NCBI GenBank assembly: GCA_041743125.1
Contig: JBGTNK010000046.1
Location: 1-27,763 of the forward strand
From: Terrimonas_B sp041743125
GTDB taxonomy: Bacteria > Bacteroidota > Bacteroidia > Chitinophagales > Chitinophagaceae
Length of the DNA: 27,763 nucleotides
Direction of reading: 5' to 3'
In this document: positions 25,303 to 27,763 of the stretch, piece by piece
Position numbering within the stretch: position 1 is the stretch's first letter
Layout of the letters: every line of letters starts with the position of its first letter
The notes under the pieces: model-generated
Databases searched by the model: none
Seen by the model: the letters and a program-made list of their open reading frames with translations, nothing else
Told to the model about the DNA's origin: nothing
Translations under genes and position numbers: made by a program

Positions 25303-26796
25303 ATGGCCAAATATATTTTATCCCTGGACCAGGGAACAACAAGTTCACGAGCTATCATTTTCAACAAAAAAGGAAATATTGTTGCTACTGCCCAAAAAGA
25401 ATTTTCTCAAAAATTTCCTCAACCCGGATGGGTGGAACATGATGCCAACGAAATTTGGAGTACCCAAATTGGCGTGGCCACGGAAGCTGTATTAAAAGGA
25501 GGTCTTAATTTTTCCGACATCGCAGCTATTGGTATTACTAACCAAAGGGAAACAACTGTAGTTTGGGACCGCCAAACACATCAACCTATTTGCAATGCCA
25601 TTGTGTGGCAAGACAGGAGAACCGCTTCCTATTGTGATTTATTAAAGAAACAAGGGCATGCTGAGACTATTCAGGAAAAAACAGGTTTGGTTACCGATGC
25701 TTACTTTTCCGGTACCAAGGTAAAATGGATATTAGACAACGTGGAAGGCGCCAGGGATAAAGCCCAAAAAGGTGAACTATGTTTTGGCACCATTGATAGC
25801 TGGCTACTTTGGAAACTAACCAATGGCCAGGTACATGCCACGGATGTTTCCAATGCCTCCCGAACTTTGCTCTATAATATTCATACGCTTGCCTGGGACC
25901 AGGATCTTTTAAAATTATTTGGGATACCAGAAAACATGTTGCCTGAGGTGCGGTCAAGCAGTGAAATATATGGTCATACCCAAAACTTACTTACTTCAAC
26001 ATCCATTCCGGTAAGCGGCATTGCCGGTGATCAGCAATCGGCGTTATTCGGACAGATGTGTACCCAACCCGGAATGGTGAAAAATACTTATGGCACGGGT
26101 TGTTTTATGCTAATGAATACAGGAACAAAACCTGTAGCTTCAAAGAATAACCTGCTTACAACTATAGCCTGGAAAATAAATGGGGAAGTTCAATATGCGT
26201 TGGAAGGAAGCGTTTTTATTGGCGGGGCAGTGGTTCAATGGTTAAGGGATGGATTGAAAATAATACAAAGATCCGGAGATGTAGAAGCATTGGCCGTAAA
26301 AGTGCCTGATAATGGTGGAGTTTATTTTGTACCAGCTTTTACTGGCTTAGGAGCACCTTATTGGAACCAACATGCCCGGGGAATAATAGTAGGTATCACC
26401 AGGGGAAGCACCGATGCACATATTGCAAGGGCAGCAATAGAAAGCATAGCCTTTCAATCAAGGGACCTGTTGAAATCAATGGAAGCGGACGCCGGCCTGC
26501 CTATAAAGGAAGTACGTGTAGACGGTGGGGCAACAGTTAATAACCAATTAATGCAATTTCAAAGTGATATCCTTGGATCAAACGTTATTAGGCCGCAGGT
26601 AACTGAAACAACCGCTTTGGGAGCCGCCTTCCTTGCAGGACTGGCAATAGGTTTTTGGTCCGGCATCGATGAGCTCCAGGAGTTCTGGCAAAAAGACAGA
26701 GAATTTACACCGACTATGAATGATGATAAAAGGAATGATCTGCAAAAAAATTGGAAAAAGGCAGTGAAGGCGGCACAGGCATGGGCAGAAGATTAA
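25303..26796 (+). CDS. glpK: Glycerol kinase
   Basis: GlpK phosphorylates glycerol with ATP to glycerol-3-phosphate, trapping it in the cell and supplying GlpD. The 497-residue protein has the usual length. Signatures include LDQGTTSSRAIIF (residues 8-20, phosphate-1 motif), PGWVEHDANEIW, GITNQRETTVVWDR, YGTGCFMLMNTG (phosphate-2), and the C-terminal VDGGATVNNQLMQFQSDILG, which belongs to the FGGY kinase signature 2. The ATG at 25303 (MAKYILSLDQG) is standard. The glpQ remnant lies 104 bases upstream and glpF 71 bases downstream. No operator can be recognised in the AT-rich upstream region. Confidence 0.97.
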   Translation: MAKYILSLDQGTTSSRAIIFNKKGNIVATAQKEFSQKFPQPGWVEHDANEIWSTQIGVATEAVLKGGLNFSDIAAIGITNQRETTVVWDRQTHQPICNAIVWQDRRTASYCDLLKKQGHAETIQEKTGLVTDAYFSGTKVKWILDNVEGARDKAQKGELCFGTIDSWLLWKLTNGQVHATDVSNASRTLLYNIHTLAWDQDLLKLFGIPENMLPEVRSSSEIYGHTQNLLTSTSIPVSGIAGDQQSALFGQMCTQPGMVKNTYGTGCFMLMNTGTKPVASKNNLLTTIAWKINGEVQYALEGSVFIGGAVVQWLRDGLKIIQRSGDVEALAVKVPDNGGVYFVPAFTGLGAPYWNQHARGIIVGITRGSTDAHIARAAIESIAFQSRDLLKSMEADAGLPIKEVRVDGGATVNNQLMQFQSDILGSNVIRPQVTETTALGAAFLAGLAIGFWSGIDELQEFWQKDREFTPTMNDDKRNDLQKNWKKAVKAAQAWAED

Positions 26797-26842
26797 AAAT
26801 AATTCTGAAATAAATTTATAAAAAAAATGAAATTATTTTTAA
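26793..26842. repeat. AT-only 12-base inverted repeat between glpK and glpF
   Basis: TTAAAAATAATT (26793-26804) and AATTATTTTTAA (26831-26842) are perfect inverted copies with a 26-base loop. The first arm includes the glpK stop codon. A weak mRNA hairpin separating glpK from glpF is possible, but arms made only of A and T arise easily by chance in this AT-rich spacer. Confidence 0.35.
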
Positions 26843-26867
26843 ACAATAAAACGAAAACCCAAAAATT

Positions 26868-27578
26868 ATGTCTCCATTTATAGGTGAATTCTTCGGAACA
26901 GCATTACTCATCATTATGGGAGTAGGAGTAGTTGCCAATGTAGTATTGAATAAAACCAAAGGTCAAAACAGTGGATGGATAGTAATTACTTTTGGTTGGG
27001 GAATGGCAGTGTTTCTTGGCGTATATGCGTCAAACACTTTAGGTGGCAGTGGCCATCTAAATCCCGCCGTAACAATTGGCCTGGCAGTATTTGGTGATTT
27101 TGATCCTTCCTTATTGGGTATTTTTATATTAGCTCAAATGAGTGGAGCCATTGTAGGTGCTGCCGTGGTTTGGATAGCCTATAAGCAACATTTCGATGAA
27201 ACAGAAGATAAGGATCTAAAGCTTGCCGTTTTCAGTACGGCTCCGGCTATACGACATCCGATTTATAATTTAATAACAGAAATAGCAGGAACATTTATTT
27301 TGGTTTTTGGCGCTTTAAGCATGTCCAAATCTGCAACTCCTCTAGGTGCCCTTGATGCTTTACCGGTGGCCTTATTGGTCATAGGTATTGGTTTATCATT
27401 AGGGGGCCCCACAGGTTACGCAATCAACCCGGCCAGGGACTTGGGTCCCCGTATCGCTCATTTTATATTACCTATTGCAGGAAAAAGAAATAGTGATTGG
27501 AGCTATGCATGGATTCCCGTACTGGGTCCCGTGATCGGAGGTTTAATTGGTGCTGGTTTGTTTGCCCTGATCAAATAA
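26868..27578 (+). CDS. glpF: Glycerol facilitator (aquaglyceroporin, MIP family)
   Basis: A channel that lets glycerol diffuse across the inner membrane. The 236-residue protein shows the six-helix MIP plan. The two NPA half-helix motifs are intact: HLNPAVTIG (NPA at 65-67) and YAINPARDLGPR (NPA at 187-189). The aspartate right after NPAR (Asp191) is the feature that marks glycerol facilitators as opposed to pure water channels. The loop between helices 3 and 4 is charged (HFDETEDKDLK) and the C-terminus is short. The ATG at 26868 follows glpK by 71 bases, and the genes presumably share a transcript. No terminator hairpin is visible downstream before the convergent partial gene. Confidence 0.95.
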   Translation: MSPFIGEFFGTALLIIMGVGVVANVVLNKTKGQNSGWIVITFGWGMAVFLGVYASNTLGGSGHLNPAVTIGLAVFGDFDPSLLGIFILAQMSGAIVGAAVVWIAYKQHFDETEDKDLKLAVFSTAPAIRHPIYNLITEIAGTFILVFGALSMSKSATPLGALDALPVALLVIGIGLSLGGPTGYAINPARDLGPRIAHFILPIAGKRNSDWSYAWIPVLGPVIGGLIGAGLFALIK

Positions 27579-27640
27579 AATCTTTATTTCTGGATTGGGA
27601 TACTAATAAAAAAGTTGATTCGCCTGTTTTCCTCGCTGGG

Positions 27641-27763
27641 TCACCTAAAATCTATATTAAATAATTCAAGAAGGAGTTTTTGTTCTGGTTTTTCAATGTA
27701 TAGTCTGGAGTGTAAGGTTTCAGACAGGTGAGTTTTGATGGATACACTGTAAATGGTCTTGCA
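27641..27763 (-). CDS. C-terminal end of an unidentified protein (cut by window edge)
   Basis: An open frame enters from the right edge on the minus strand and ends at the TGA at 27643-27641, giving 40 residues: it contains IYSVSIKTHLSETLHSRLYI and ends EKPEQKLLLELFNIDFR. Its composition is protein-like and it is convergent with glpF, as expected for a real gene end. It is too short to name. An ending of the DDE-transposase kind is a weak possibility only. Confidence 0.4.
   Translation of the reverse strand, partial: CKTIYSVSIKTHLSETLHSRLYIEKPEQKLLLELFNIDFR

Overview
The window looks like chromosomal DNA of a Bacteroidota bacterium, most likely of the Chitinophagaceae/Sphingobacteriia type. 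The gene families point there: a CarboxypepD_reg-like/DUF5686 outer-membrane protein, a very large TraB-domain protein, a TolB-propeller/Omp85 fusion and a CreD cluster with a small winged-helix regulator. Starts lack Shine-Dalgarno sequences, and several genes are preceded by the Bacteroidota -7 box TAnnTTTG. The DNA is AT-leaning and evenly coding. I see no tRNA, rRNA, CRISPR array, phage or complete insertion sequence.

Left part (1-8.4 kb): a housekeeping stretch. On the minus strand lie a MazG-like pyrophosphohydrolase, a YihY/BrkB membrane protein and the 5' part of glycyl-tRNA synthetase. Then come a small secreted protein, D-aminoacyl-tRNA deacylase (dtd) divergent from the ribosome-rescue hydrolase arfB, a lipoprotein-type di-heme cytochrome c peroxidase, a secreted coiled-coil protein, a polysaccharide flippase followed after 1 base by rpiA, and a glyoxalase-II-like metallohydrolase.

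Middle part (9-23.1 kb): envelope proteins. A 1119-residue fusion carries a degenerate peptidase-like domain, a TolB-type propeller and an Omp85 barrel, and it ends in a clear hairpin terminator. A minus-strand cluster follows: a multi-pass membrane protein, a winged-helix regulator, a second membrane protein, and a tight dgkA-DUF1361-creD operon. Two near-identical palindromes (ACTTTG-N5-CAAAGT) sit just before the two membrane-protein genes flanking the regulator gene and are probably its operators. Next come a DUF5686 surface protein and, convergent with it, a 1167-residue TraB-domain protein.

Right part (23.3-27.6 kb): a glycerol-use cluster, glpD - (glpQ remnant) - glpK - glpF. Between glpD and glpK lies the decayed 3' end of a glycerophosphodiester phosphodiesterase gene, recognisable by its C-terminal motifs. 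Uptake (GlpF), phosphorylation (GlpK) and oxidation to dihydroxyacetone phosphate (GlpD) appear intact. The adjacent step releasing glycerol-3-phosphate from phospholipid head groups appears lost at this locus.

I did not find a convincing new defence or mobile system. The most original signals are the glpQ remnant, the paired operators around the creD-cluster regulator, the pseudo-peptidase/Omp85 fusion and the repeated modules in the TraB protein.
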